From Candidatus Thalassarchaeum betae (lineage in GTDB: Archaea; Thermoplasmatota; Poseidoniia; Poseidoniales; Thalassarchaeaceae), in contig JAKUUO010000003.1 of assembly GCA_022448665.1 (NCBI GenBank), positions 58,271 to 122,270 of the forward strand: a stretch of DNA of 64,000 nt, read 5' to 3'. Shown one piece after another: positions 33,864 to 44,748 of the stretch. Below the pieces are notes generated by a model. The model had not been told where the DNA came from and did not search any database. It saw only the letters and a list, made by a program, of their open reading frames with translations. Both the position numbers and the translations under genes were made by a program. Each line of letters opens with the position of its first letter. Within the stretch, counting starts at the first letter, position 1.

Positions 33864-35417
33864 TCAGGGGAATGACCTCGACAGGGTCCTGAACGGGTCA
33901 CCTGAATGCCCTGTGTGCTCGTCTACGGAGCCAGACGCGTCGTCCGAAGGGGCTCGCTCCATCCCAAGTCGCTGGGCTGCAGAAGCTATGGCGACGAGGA
34001 CGGCCGGATCTGCTCCCGGCTCAGCGAATTCTGAGATGGGAGCGGAGTCCAGAAACTCAGTGGTGACACTCCCGCTCGCGAATGCGTGGTGCGCGGCCGC
34101 ATTACGGAGGAATCCGATATTGGTGGTCACTCCCAGCGCCACTAGGTCTGCTAGGGCGGCGTCGAGCCTGCGCAGAGCAGCCCGGCGAGTTGAGGCGTGA
34201 ACGACTAGTTTGGCTAGCATCGGGTCGAAGTCGATGGTTACGACATCGCCCTGCCTGACTCCCGAGTCGACTCTGATTCCCGGGCCGTGCGGCGGCTTCC
34301 ACAAGGCCAGCCTGCCAACCACAGGAAGGAATCCCTTCGATGCGTCTTCTGCGTAGATTCGCGCTTCGATGGCGTGGCCGCTCATACCGACATCGCTCTG
34401 CGCTATTCCCAATTGCAGGCCCGCAGCCACCTCAAACTGCTTCTGAACGAGGTCTATGCCCGTGGTCATCTCTGTCACAGGGTGCTCGACCTGCAATCGG
34501 GTGTTCATCTCGAGGAAGTAGAAATCGCCTTTCGGCGACAACATGAATTCCACCGTTCCGGCACCGATGTAATCCACTGCCTTGGCTGCCGTCACCGCTG
34601 TGTCCCCCATGGCCTGGCGCAACTGATGATCCACGGCCGGGGAAGGGGACTCCTCGATCACCTTCTGGTGCCTGCGCTGCAAAGAGCAGTCCCTCTCGTT
34701 GAGGTGGATGCAATTTCCGTGGGAGTCGGCGAGAATCTGCACCTCCACGTGCCGTGCGCCGGAGAGTAGTCGCTCGACGTATATCGTGCCGTCACCAAAG
34801 GCGGCTGAAGCCTCTCGCGATGCCGCTTCGTACTCGGTCCTGAGCATCTTGGGCTCGTGCACCGCGCGCATTCCCTTGCCGCCTCCACCAGCACTAGCCT
34901 TGAGCAGTAGGGGGTAGCCGACTCTGGCTGCGCAGGCTGCTAGCGCGCCGAGGTGATCGGCTCCGTCAGGAACCGAGAGCTCCTCGCCGGGTATCACGGG
35001 CACTCCTGACTCAAGCATCCGGATGCGCGCTGAGATCTTGTCTCCCATCGTTGAGATAGCGCCTGACGGCGGGCCGATCCAAATCAGTCCAGCGTCCTCG
35101 ACGGCTATGGCGAAGTCGGCTCGCTCGGAGAGGAAACCGTATCCCGGGTGTATCGCTTCGGCCCCACAGCCGCCGGCCGCTGAGATCAGGGCCTCTGGGT
35201 TGAGGTAGGTCTCAGCGAGGGTGGCGCCGGGAAGGTGGACTGCGTCGTCAGCCACCTCGACGTGTAGGGAGCCGGCATCAGCGTCCGAGTAGACGGCTAT
35301 TCCACGGAGCCCTGCCTCTCTGGCGGCTTGCAGCACCCGCACGGCGATCTCACCGCGGTTCGCTACCAGCACCGTGCCGAAGGGTCGAGGAGCGTTGTCG
35401 AAGGGTCCTGATGTCAT
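33864..35417 (-). CDS. Biotin carboxylase subunit of acyl-CoA (methylcrotonyl-CoA) carboxylase
   Basis: About 517 residues. FGTVLVANRGEIAVRVLQAAREAG opens the biotin carboxylase domain. IHPGYGFLSERADFA, LLKASAGGGGKGMR (ATP-grasp glycine loop), ERDCSLQRRHQKVIEESPSP, EFMLSPKGDFYFLEMNTRLQVEHPVTE and GHAIEARIYAED follow, a complete set. It carboxylates biotin using ATP and bicarbonate. The fused biotinyl part is missing and encoded by the next gene. ATG 35417 follows the hydratase stop by two bases; a TTG at 35423 is the alternative. Confidence 0.95.
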   Translation of the reverse strand: MTSGPFDNAPRPFGTVLVANRGEIAVRVLQAAREAGLRGIAVYSDADAGSLHVEVADDAVHLPGATLAETYLNPEALISAAGGCGAEAIHPGYGFLSERADFAIAVEDAGLIWIGPPSGAISTMGDKISARIRMLESGVPVIPGEELSVPDGADHLGALAACAARVGYPLLLKASAGGGGKGMRAVHEPKMLRTEYEAASREASAAFGDGTIYVERLLSGARHVEVQILADSHGNCIHLNERDCSLQRRHQKVIEESPSPAVDHQLRQAMGDTAVTAAKAVDYIGAGTVEFMLSPKGDFYFLEMNTRLQVEHPVTEMTTGIDLVQKQFEVAAGLQLGIAQSDVGMSGHAIEARIYAEDASKGFLPVVGRLALWKPPHGPGIRVDSGVRQGDVVTIDFDPMLAKLVVHASTRRAALRRLDAALADLVALGVTTNIGFLRNAAAHHAFASGSVTTEFLDSAPISEFAEPGADPAVLVAIASAAQRLGMERAPSDDASGSVDEHTGHSGDPFRTLSRSFP

Positions 35418-35419
35418 GT

Positions 35420-36292
35420 TCAACCGTCCTGATCCTCCGGTGACCAGGCCGGCGGTCGGCGATCGAGGAACGCTGACAGCCCCTCTTGACCCTCGGGTGA
35501 GCCCCTCATCTCGCTGGTCTTGTCAAGCGTCCACCGACGCAGATCCTCATCGGTGCCATGCCAGCGGTCGAAGGTCTGAACGAGCCTCTTGGCCTCAGTA
35601 ACCGCCACGGGACCGGTGCTCATCACCGTAGCAATCGCAGCGTCGACCATCTCAGCAGACTCCTCCGATGAGGTGGAGACCTGATCGATCATTCCGATAT
35701 TCAACGCCTCGCGTCCGTCGAAGCGCCCTGCGAGCATGGCGAGCCGTCGGAACTGAGCACTGCCCACGCGGCGGTAGACGTATGGCCCGATTACCGCGGG
35801 CAGGATTCCCAACTTGGCCTCGGACAGGGCGATTCTCGCGCTGTCGAGAGCGATTACGTGGTCAGAGCAGGCGAGGAGGCCGGCACCCCCGCCCAGTGCC
35901 ACCCCCTGAACGGTGGAGATGGTGAAACAAGGATGTGCCCACAGGGTGTTGAATAAGCGGTCGAGGCGCTCGGAGTCGGCACGGTTCTCCTCCGGGGTCT
36001 TGACCCCTGCATCTCGCATCATGTTGATGTCGGCTCCTGCGCAGAAGTGCCGTCCTGCGCCACGGAGCACCAGCACCCGCAGGTACTCGGAGCCGTCCTG
36101 ATCACGCAGCGAGCCGGTTGTGCCGACGGAGCGCTGCGCGGTCCAGTCGAGTGTGTCGATGAGTTCGCTGATCAGTTGCACGTTGAGTGCGTTGTAGAGG
36201 TCGCTTCGCTCTAGGGTGAGAGTGGCGACCGAGGCGTCGATGCTCAACGAGCAGAATTCCGCTGACGGCCTGACATCGCTCATCCTCAACAT
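35420..36292 (-). CDS. Enoyl-CoA hydratase family, probable methylglutaconyl-CoA hydratase
   Basis: About 290 residues of the crotonase fold. HFCAGADINMM and GVALGGGAGLLACSDH form the oxyanion hole, and LSEAKLGILPAVIGPYV carries one catalytic glutamate. The second usual glutamate position reads AQFRRLAML, with arginines, as I recall for bacterial leucine-pathway hydratases, but this needs an alignment. Its place between the two carboxylase genes fits the next step after methylcrotonyl-CoA carboxylase in leucine breakdown. The start could be ATG 36292 or 36283; both directly follow the previous stop. Confidence 0.87.
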   Translation of the reverse strand: MLRMSDVRPSAEFCSLSIDASVATLTLERSDLYNALNVQLISELIDTLDWTAQRSVGTTGSLRDQDGSEYLRVLVLRGAGRHFCAGADINMMRDAGVKTPEENRADSERLDRLFNTLWAHPCFTISTVQGVALGGGAGLLACSDHVIALDSARIALSEAKLGILPAVIGPYVYRRVGSAQFRRLAMLAGRFDGREALNIGMIDQVSTSSEESAEMVDAAIATVMSTGPVAVTEAKRLVQTFDRWHGTDEDLRRWTLDKTSEMRGSPEGQEGLSAFLDRRPPAWSPEDQDG

Positions 36293-36293
36293 A

Positions 36294-37853
36294 TCACATC
36301 CTGAAAACGCCGTAGTCCTGGTCCGGCATCGGCGCGTTGAGGCTGGCTGATATGCACAGTCCGAGCACATCGCGGGTGTCTCGGGGGTCGATTACACCGT
36401 CATCCCAGAGCCGCGCGCTGGAGTAGTACGGGTTGCTCTCACTCTCGTACCTCTCGCGAATCTCATCGGGATCGACATTCCCTACGGACGACAGCACGCT
36501 GGCAGCCTGCTCGCCGCCCATCACCGAGATTCTGGCGTTCGGCCACATGAACAGGAATCGCGGGTCGTAGGCCCGGCCGCACATGCCGTAGTTGCCTGCA
36601 CCGTGCGAGCCGCCGATGATGACTGTGAACTTCGGCACTGGGACACAGGATACGGCCGTGACGAGTTTGGCCCCGTCCTTGGCGATGCCTCCGGCCTCGG
36701 CATCACGGCCGACCATGAACCCGGTGATGTTCTGTAGGAACACGAGTGGGATGCCGCGCTGGCCGCAGAGCTCGACGAAGTGTGTTCCCTTGAGCGCGGA
36801 CTCGGAGAACAGAATTCCATTGTTAGCGACGATTCCGACGGGATAACCGTGGATTCTAGCGAAGCCACAGACCAGAGTGTTGGCGTAGCGTTGCTTGAAC
36901 TCGTGGAAGTGCGAGCCGTCGACGATTCTTGATATGACCTCCCTGACATCGTAAGGCGTGCGATTGTCGCCTGGGATGATGCCCATCAGGTCCTGGGGGT
37001 CGTGTGCGGGTTCCTCGGGCTGCGAGACATCGAGCCTGTGCTTGGGGCTGACATTTAGGTTCTCAACCACGCTGCGCACCATGCGCAGTGCCTCAGGCTC
37101 GTCGTTGGCGAAGTGGTCAGCGACGCCCGACTCCTTGGTGTGCAGGTCGGCCCCGCCGAGATCCTCGGCGGAGACCTCCTCGCCGGTGGCCGACTTGACC
37201 AGCGGCGGGCCGGCGAGGAATATGGTACCGTTGCCCTTGACGATGATCGACTCATCAGACATCGCCGGGATGTAGGCGCCTCCGGCGGTGCACGAGCCGA
37301 GCACGGCGGCCACTTGCGGGATCCCCTTGCTGGAGAGGATGGCCTGGTTGCGGAAGATACGACCGAAGTGCAGCTTGTCGGGGAAGACCTCGTCCTGCAT
37401 CGGCAGGAAGGCGCCCCCCGAGTCGACCAGATAGATGCAGGGCAGGTTGTTCTCCTCGGCGATCTCCTGCGCCCTGATGTGCTTCTTGACTGTCATCGGG
37501 TAGTACGAGCCTCCCTTTACGGTCGCATCGTTGGCCACGAACATACACTCCTTGCCGTGCACCACCCCAATTCCGGTCACGATGCCTGCAGAGTGGGCTC
37601 TCCCGTCGTACAGTTCGTTTGCCGCTAGGGTCGAGAGCTCGAGGAACGGGGTCCCGGCATCGCATATCTCGGAGATCCTCTCCCTCGGCAGGCTCTTGCC
37701 GCGCTCTCGGTGACGCTCGACGTACTTGCCACCACCACCGTCCTTGACGGAGTCCAGCCTGTCTCTGAGCTCCTCTGCCAGAGTCACGTTCTTCTCTCGC
37801 CGGGACTGGAAGTCGTCGCTTCCACGGTCGATACGAGTAGGCAGCCTGTCCAT
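36294..37853 (-). CDS. Methylcrotonyl-CoA carboxylase beta (carboxyltransferase) subunit
   Basis: 519 residues. Two crotonase-like halves are visible: [93 protein letters not shown], and then [76 protein letters not shown] and [11 protein letters not shown] are characteristic of methylcrotonyl-CoA carboxylase rather than the propionyl-CoA enzyme. It transfers CO2 from biotin to 3-methylcrotonyl-CoA. First gene of a four-gene leucine operon with an inverted repeat upstream. Confidence 0.94.
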   Translation of the reverse strand: MDRLPTRIDRGSDDFQSRREKNVTLAEELRDRLDSVKDGGGGKYVERHRERGKSLPRERISEICDAGTPFLELSTLAANELYDGRAHSAGIVTGIGVVHGKECMFVANDATVKGGSYYPMTVKKHIRAQEIAEENNLPCIYLVDSGGAFLPMQDEVFPDKLHFGRIFRNQAILSSKGIPQVAAVLGSCTAGGAYIPAMSDESIIVKGNGTIFLAGPPLVKSATGEEVSAEDLGGADLHTKESGVADHFANDEPEALRMVRSVVENLNVSPKHRLDVSQPEEPAHDPQDLMGIIPGDNRTPYDVREVISRIVDGSHFHEFKQRYANTLVCGFARIHGYPVGIVANNGILFSESALKGTHFVELCGQRGIPLVFLQNITGFMVGRDAEAGGIAKDGAKLVTAVSCVPVPKFTVIIGGSHGAGNYGMCGRAYDPRFLFMWPNARISVMGGEQAASVLSSVGNVDPDEIRERYESESNPYYSSARLWDDGVIDPRDTRDVLGLCISASLNAPMPDQDYGVFRM

Positions 37854-37900
37854 GTCTCTCGGACCCCTCAGACAGCACGCGAGCCTTCAATTGAATGGGC

Positions 37901-39229
<1,329 letters not shown>

Positions 39230-39248
39230 TTATGCATGGCGGTATGAA

Positions 39249-39980
39249 TCACTCCTCTTCGTAGATGATTTCCTCGTCTTCTGCGAGCTCGAGGGTTCGT
39301 GCGACCTCGGTCTCGTCATTAGGGTCCACTTGGGAATCCGTGTAACGGCGCTCTCGGCGACGGCGGGCCTGAGCCAGCCCCGGTACGAGGGTCTCGAAGA
39401 CCGAGGGCTCGTCCGGGTCGCGCTCCTCGTAGCTCTCCAGGCTGCGCGAGCGCAGCCTCTGGCGCTTGCGGTCCTGCTCCAGTCCGTGGAGCACGGTGCT
39501 GTGCTCGGAGCCGCGTAGGATTCCTTCAATCGCAGGATTCGCGAGGGCGAGTCCGTCCTCATCGCCGATGACGAGCACGGTCGAGCCGTAAATCGCCATC
39601 TCGCAATTGGAAATCTCCTCGATGAGGGTGCGTATCCGTCCGTTTCTGCCGATCAGTCTGCTCCTCATCCTACGGGTCTGATTCGGCTGGCGTCCGACCC
39701 AATCACGGATGTCGTACATCTTGAGGAAGACCTCGTCCTCGATGAGTTGGACTGCCCTCTTGGGAGCGAGGCCGCGTCCTATGGCCACGATGACCTCGGG
39801 CATCTTCATGCGAATCACCGGATCCACCTCGCTCTCACCCCAGTCCGCCATCACCTCGCCGGACTTCGAATCGATTTCGATCGTGGCCCCACTGGCCTCC
39901 TCGAGCATCCTCCGGGTCTCGCCGCCCTTGCCTATCAGCACGGCTATGCGGTCCTGTGGGATGCGTGCTAGTGGCTCCAC
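39249..39980 (-). CDS. Archaeal KH-domain protein, Dim2/Pno1 homologue
   Basis: 243 residues. Two KH-like domains: RIAVLIGKGGETRRMLEEASGATIEID (GxxG loop GKGG) and SRLIGRNGRIRTLIEEISNCEMAIYGSTVLVIGD (loop GRNG). This is the archaeal counterpart of Dim2/Pno1, which binds the 3' end of 16S/18S rRNA and works with Rio1 and Nob1 in small-subunit maturation. The acidic, low-complexity C-terminal tail (about 185-243) is longer than in many archaea. The start is GTG 39980. It clusters with Rio1 and aIF1A. Confidence 0.92.
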   Translation of the reverse strand: MEPLARIPQDRIAVLIGKGGETRRMLEEASGATIEIDSKSGEVMADWGESEVDPVIRMKMPEVIVAIGRGLAPKRAVQLIEDEVFLKMYDIRDWVGRQPNQTRRMRSRLIGRNGRIRTLIEEISNCEMAIYGSTVLVIGDEDGLALANPAIEGILRGSEHSTVLHGLEQDRKRQRLRSRSLESYEERDPDEPSVFETLVPGLAQARRRRERRYTDSQVDPNDETEVARTLELAEDEEIIYEEE

Positions 39981-40006
39981 GAATGCGGCCGACCCGCCAC
40001 CCTGCT

Positions 40007-40888
40007 TTAATCTCCGCCCGAGAGCGGGGGCAGGGTCGGAACAGGGTCATCCAGCACTCTCGCTAGGCTCTCGGCCACGTCGATGCTGTGTCCCTGTCTG
40101 TTTATCCACTCGACCAGTCGGGTGACGTCCCTGACTAGGAACTCCTCGGCATTGGGATGTTGGTGCGTCACTCCTTGACCGACGTCGATGACCCACGGTT
40201 CGCCGTCGTACCAGAGGATGTTGTACTCACTGAAGTCAGCATGGACGAGTCTGCAGGTCTGCCAGTTGATGGCGATGAAGTCGAGAAGGTCCTCGAACAC
40301 CTCGTACGGCTTGTCGATGGTGATGTCCTTGAGACGAGGGCTCGCGCCCTTGTCGTCTCCCAGATAGCTCATGACGAGGACGTTCTTCAGGCTGTCAAGG
40401 GGCTCGGGGACCCTGAGTCCGTGCTTGCGCATTCGCTTGAGGTTGCGGGACTCCTTACGCACCCAAATATTGACCAGTTCCCGGTGGCGTCGTGAGAGGC
40501 CGCTGAATCTGGGGTCTCCATCGATGTACTTCGCCAGACCCTTGAACACGGCGTTGGTTGTGTGGAATATCTTGACCGCCACTGGACCGTGGTTGGTCGT
40601 GGCGTGGAAGACGTGAGCCTCCTTTCCTCGGGCTATGGGATAGTCGATGGTTTCGATCTCCCCCTTCTGCATGAGCTTGTGGACGGCCAGCAGGGTCGAG
40701 CGGTCGAATACCTGGTCGAAGACTCTTCTGTCCACCCACTCGAACTTGCCCTTTCCGAGGACTCCTTGCAATGCGTCTTCGACCTCGGCGAACATCTTCT
40801 TGAAGCGCGGCTCGGACATCCACTCGTGCTTCTTCTCGCCCCTCATCAGAGCGTCGATGTCGGGTTGGTCGTCGAACTCGTCGGACAT
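40007..40888 (-). CDS. rio1: Rio1 serine/threonine protein kinase/ATPase
   Basis: 293 residues. RIO kinase features: ARGKEAHVF (ATP loop), AVKIF with Lys106, LVHADFSEYNILW with Asp218 and Asn223, and WVIDVGQGV with the metal-binding Asp235. Rio1 helps the last steps of small ribosomal subunit maturation. GGGTGAGAG lies just before ATG 40888. It sits between aIF1A (4 bases upstream) and the KH protein (26 bases downstream), a conserved archaeal order. Confidence 0.95.
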   Translation of the reverse strand: MSDEFDDQPDIDALMRGEKKHEWMSEPRFKKMFAEVEDALQGVLGKGKFEWVDRRVFDQVFDRSTLLAVHKLMQKGEIETIDYPIARGKEAHVFHATTNHGPVAVKIFHTTNAVFKGLAKYIDGDPRFSGLSRRHRELVNIWVRKESRNLKRMRKHGLRVPEPLDSLKNVLVMSYLGDDKGASPRLKDITIDKPYEVFEDLLDFIAINWQTCRLVHADFSEYNILWYDGEPWVIDVGQGVTHQHPNAEEFLVRDVTRLVEWINRQGHSIDVAESLARVLDDPVPTLPPLSGGD

Positions 40889-40892
40889 TCTC

Positions 40893-41408
40893 TCACCCGA
40901 AGAATGAGTCTATGTCGTCCTCAGAATCCTGAGCAGGTTCTGCTACTGGTTCGGGCTCGACGGAGTCGGTATCCGCAGCCTCCACTGCTTCAGGCTCCGA
41001 GGTGGCCTCGGGGATCTCCTGGTCGGTATCGGCCACGGCCTCGAAGTCAGCCATGCCGAACAGGTCGACTATCTCGGGCAGCACACCCTTCCTCGAGAGG
41101 TAGAGTGACTGTGTCTTGGTGTAACGCATGCAGACGTTGGCCTTCTCATCCTGAAAGTCCCATGGCTGGACGACAATCAGATCGCCCTCGCGGACCCACT
41201 GCCGGCGGCGCATCTTGCCAGGGATGCGCGCGAGTCGGCTCTCGCCGTCCTCACACACAGCGCGCACCCTGCGTCCGCCGAGTATCTGATCGGCGATTGC
41301 GAACATCTCGTTCACCTTCCGCTTGGGAAGGGGGACGCGGATGCGGTCTCCACTTGATTCCAGCTTAGCCAGAAGCTCAGTGTCGACCTTCTCTTCCCTA
41401 CGGGCCAT
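40893..41408 (-). CDS. Translation initiation factor aIF1A with long acidic tail
   Basis: 171 residues. An OB-fold core (about 20-110: RIRVPLPKRKVNEMFAIADQILGGRRVRAVCEDG, then RIPGKMRRRQWVREGDLIVVQPWDF) is standard for aIF1A, which helps start-codon selection in the A site. Residues 121-171 form an acidic, low-complexity tail ending SEDDIDSFFG. Eukaryotic eIF1A also has an acidic C-terminal tail, ending DIDDI, which contacts eIF5B; the archaeal core factor is usually shorter. A GCTC-GACG-GAGC hairpin (minus strand) sits just before ATG 41408. Confidence 0.94.
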   Translation of the reverse strand: MARREEKVDTELLAKLESSGDRIRVPLPKRKVNEMFAIADQILGGRRVRAVCEDGESRLARIPGKMRRRQWVREGDLIVVQPWDFQDEKANVCMRYTKTQSLYLSRKGVLPEIVDLFGMADFEAVADTDQEIPEATSEPEAVEAADTDSVEPEPVAEPAQDSEDDIDSFFG

Positions 41409-41452
41409 GCGGCTCCGTCGAGCGTCCCCTATGTGAAGTTGAGCATGCAGAA

Positions 41453-43150
41453 TCAGTTGCCCGTGAAAGAGTCGACTGCTACGCTAACCAAGTCGAGCAG
41501 TGACTCGCTCATCGGACCGAACCCGAAGAGCAGGGTGAGCAGCGCGCATCCCACTATGGCCATCCTGAGGGATCCTGCGCGCTTGAGCCTCCTCTCGCTC
41601 TCGGGAGCCTCGAAGAACATCACCAGTCCGATTCTGAGATAGTAGAACAGGGACAGGGCGCTGTTGAGGACTATGGCGACGGCCAGCCAGAAGATAGGAT
41701 CGACGCCCTGAGCCCAAGATGCGATCGATGTAGACGACAGCGCTCCAGTGCCGGCGGAGACGTTGACTATACCGTTGATCATCAGGAGTTTCGACAGGAA
41801 CCCGGAGAGCGGCGGGACACCCGCCAGCGAGAGCATGAAGATGAACATGGAGGCGGCTACAATCGGATCCCTTCGAGCCAGTCCGTGGAGGTCCTCGAGC
41901 CGATGGCTGCGTCCCTCGGTCTCGAGCATCGAGAGGACGAGGAAGGCGCCGAACTTGAACAGCAAGAGGACGACGAGGTGGAACAACACAGCGGTCATCA
42001 GCAGGGCCGTTGCATCGGTGTCGGCCAGTCCGCTGCCGATGGCGGTGAGTGCGGCCAGCATGTAGCCAGCGTGGGCTACGCTCGAGTACGCCAGAATGCG
42101 CTTCGGGTTGTCGCTGGTCAGCGCTGCCAGATTGCCCCACGTCATCGTCACCACGGCGATTATGGCAAGCACTGCGAACCAGAACGCCTCTCCAGCCGCT
42201 GGCATGGTTACGATGAGCAGGAGGCGCATCAGTGCGACGAAGCCCATCGCCTTGGAGGCCGTTGCCAGGACCCCGGCCACAGGGGATGATGCGCCTGCGT
42301 AGGCGTCGGGAACAGCGAGGTGGAATGGGGCTGCTCCGACCTTGAATGCGAAGGCGACCAGCATCAGGCCGACGCCGATAGCAGCGAATGGGTCCATCGT
42401 CTCCATTGCATCCCAAGAGGCCTCTAGGTCGGCCATGTCCAAGTTGCCGTTCCAGAGGTAAAGAAGGGACATTCCGTAGATTCCTACCGCTGAGACCACC
42501 GAGCCGACGATGAAGTACTTCGTCCCGGCCTCGCCGCCGACATCAATCTCCTTGTGGAAGGCGACCAAGATGTATGACGAGAGCGAAGCGAGCTCGAGGC
42601 AGACGAAGAGCATGAACAGGTTGGTGGCCATCGCCATCAGGCTCATCCCGAGGCCGGTCGTGACCAGAAGGATATGGAAGTCGACCTGCCTCCGATTGTC
42701 TATCAGCGCGTTGATTTTCGCATCGGCCCTAGCCAACGAGTCTGTCTCGATCGGCGCGGTCACCTTGGGCCGCGCCGGCAGCCTGTGAGTCGTAGCAATC
42801 GAAGCAAGCAACAGGGCCGCTGTGAAAATAATCGTGAACAGCCTGCTGAACTCGTCGACATGCAGGGCGTTGCCGACATCGCCCTCGTTGTGTATGAACA
42901 GGAAGGCTGAGACCAATGCGAGACCGAAGGTCGTCAATGCGATCTGATTGGGGATCTTCGGGTTGTTCGTCGATGCGAACCTCGTCCCTCCGAACAGGAT
43001 GGGGACGCGCGTCCTTGTGAGGGGGATTCTCATCGTAGCGTCTCCGAGATTGGGTATGAGGATCATCGCGAGCATGCCCGCCAGCATGATGAGCTCAGGC
43101 AGGATGAGTCCCATCGTCTCGGCGTCTATGTCGGTGAAAATCGAACTCAT
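41453..43150 (-). CDS. nuoN: Complex I membrane subunit N
   Basis: About 565 residues with roughly 14 helices, an antiporter-like proton-pumping subunit. Typical segments: LFMLFVCLELASLSSYILVAF, the lysine-containing helix KVGAAPFHLAVPDAYAGASSPVAGVLATASKAMGF, and SSVAHAGYMLAALTAI. ATG 43150 overlaps the nuoM stop (ATGA) and is preceded by GGTGGAGG; the longer frame starts at GTG 43159. Last gene of the nuo operon. Confidence 0.95.
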   Translation of the reverse strand: MSSIFTDIDAETMGLILPELIMLAGMLAMILIPNLGDATMRIPLTRTRVPILFGGTRFASTNNPKIPNQIALTTFGLALVSAFLFIHNEGDVGNALHVDEFSRLFTIIFTAALLLASIATTHRLPARPKVTAPIETDSLARADAKINALIDNRRQVDFHILLVTTGLGMSLMAMATNLFMLFVCLELASLSSYILVAFHKEIDVGGEAGTKYFIVGSVVSAVGIYGMSLLYLWNGNLDMADLEASWDAMETMDPFAAIGVGLMLVAFAFKVGAAPFHLAVPDAYAGASSPVAGVLATASKAMGFVALMRLLLIVTMPAAGEAFWFAVLAIIAVVTMTWGNLAALTSDNPKRILAYSSVAHAGYMLAALTAIGSGLADTDATALLMTAVLFHLVVLLLFKFGAFLVLSMLETEGRSHRLEDLHGLARRDPIVAASMFIFMLSLAGVPPLSGFLSKLLMINGIVNVSAGTGALSSTSIASWAQGVDPIFWLAVAIVLNSALSLFYYLRIGLVMFFEAPESERRLKRAGSLRMAIVGCALLTLLFGFGPMSESLLDLVSVAVDSFTGN

Positions 43151-44748
43151 GGCCTCCACCCCTGTGAGTGCATCGCTTCCACCATCGTATCGACCACGAA
43201 GCCGGAACTCCAGTCTGACATCATGTCCCAGAAGATGAATGGCATGATGCCGAACAGCACGGTCATGCCAGCCAGCACGAACATCCCGATGTTCTCGTGC
43301 CAGGTTATGTCGCTCGGCTCCTCGCCGTGCAAGGAGTCAGGTAGGTCTCCCCGATGCGGGTCGTTCGACTCGAAGATGGTGCGCTGCATCGAATTCAGGT
43401 AATACGCGGCCGTGACTATGAGTGTGAGTGCGGGTAGCAGCACTAGCCAGCCGTAAGACATCCAGAACGCGATCAAGATTGTCACCTCTGCGACGAAGCC
43501 GGCGAGCAGTGGCAGGCCGAGGCTGGCCATCCAGCCGAACATCATGTGGCCAGCAAGCCACGGGCTGTGGTGCGCCATGCCCCTCATAGAGCCGATCTCG
43601 AGGGTGTGGTAGTGGTGCTTGAACGCCCCAGCCACGGCGAACAGAAGCGGGCTGATGATACCGTGGGCCAACATCATGAACAGCGCCCCAGCGATACCCA
43701 GAGGCTGCATAGTGGCGATACCGAGGAAGATCAGTCCCATATGCGAGACTGAGGAGTAGGCGACCATGCGCTTGAGGTTGGTCTGGCCCATGCAGACCCA
43801 TGCTCCGTAGACCAAGCTCACCATCCCCAGAACTATCAGCAGCGGGATGAACACCACCGTTGACTCGGGGAAGATTGTGACCGAGATTCGCAGGAAGCCG
43901 TAGGCGCCCATCTTCAGCATCACGCCAGCAAGCAGCATCGAGCCGGCCGTGGGCGCCTGCACGTGTGCGTCCGGCAGCCAGGTGTGGACCGGTACGCTGG
44001 GCATCTTGGTGGCGAAGCCGATGAGCAGGAGGAACCAGACGAAGTGCCTGAGGCCCTCGCTGGGAATCAGATTTTCCTGGGCTGTCATGGCAACCAGGTC
44101 GAAGTGGTGCCCGGACAGGTCGCCGAGGCCGGATATCGGGTCGGTGTGGAAGTACATCACGAGGATGCCGAGGAGCATGAAGACGCTCGCTGTGAATGTG
44201 TAGATGAAGAACTTCATCGCCGCGTAGCGGCGATCCTCTCCGCCCCACACAAGGATGAGCAGGAACATCGGAATCAGAGTAAGCTCCCAGAAGACGTAGA
44301 AGACGAACAGGTCGAGAGCGACGAAGACGCCGATGAGCGCGCTTTCCATAATCAGGAGAAGCGGGTGGAAGAGGTGCCCCCTCTTGGCGTCCCACTCGAC
44401 CAGCATCGAGACTGGGATGAGGATCGCTGTGAGCCAAATCATCGGGAACGAGAGTGCGTCAGCACCTACCTTCCAGGACACCCCTATGGAGGGGATCAGG
44501 GAGACGGCCTCGTTCTCCAGGACGTATCCTCCCTGAGTGATGTTGGTCCAGTCTATGTTGCCTATCTCTCCCACGAACAGCATGGTCGTGATCGTGGCGA
44601 TGGCTAGGGCCACGCCCATGCTGATGTTGCGCGATACCCGCCTGAGGCCGTCAGCCGAGTCTCCCGGGAGGATCTGAGGCAGTACCAGCAGAATCAGGCC
44701 TGCCGCCAGAGGGAGGAGGGTGATCACTGACAAGGGGTCGTCAATCAC
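43147..44748 (-). CDS. nuoM: Complex I membrane subunit M
   Basis: About 533 residues. LFVFYVFWELTLIPMFLLI, PSVPVHTWLPDAHVQAPTAGSMLLAGVMLKMGAYG and MVAYSSVSHMGLIFLGI are hallmark NuoM segments with the proton-path Glu and Lys. GTG 44748 overlaps the nuoL stop (GTGA) with GGGGGTGAGC before it; ATG 44763 inside nuoL is the alternative. Part of the proton-pumping arm. Confidence 0.95.
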   Translation of the reverse strand: MIDDPLSVITLLPLAAGLILLVLPQILPGDSADGLRRVSRNISMGVALAIATITTMLFVGEIGNIDWTNITQGGYVLENEAVSLIPSIGVSWKVGADALSFPMIWLTAILIPVSMLVEWDAKRGHLFHPLLLIMESALIGVFVALDLFVFYVFWELTLIPMFLLILVWGGEDRRYAAMKFFIYTFTASVFMLLGILVMYFHTDPISGLGDLSGHHFDLVAMTAQENLIPSEGLRHFVWFLLLIGFATKMPSVPVHTWLPDAHVQAPTAGSMLLAGVMLKMGAYGFLRISVTIFPESTVVFIPLLIVLGMVSLVYGAWVCMGQTNLKRMVAYSSVSHMGLIFLGIATMQPLGIAGALFMMLAHGIISPLLFAVAGAFKHHYHTLEIGSMRGMAHHSPWLAGHMMFGWMASLGLPLLAGFVAEVTILIAFWMSYGWLVLLPALTLIVTAAYYLNSMQRTIFESNDPHRGDLPDSLHGEEPSDITWHENIGMFVLAGMTVLFGIMPFIFWDMMSDWSSGFVVDTMVEAMHSQGWRP

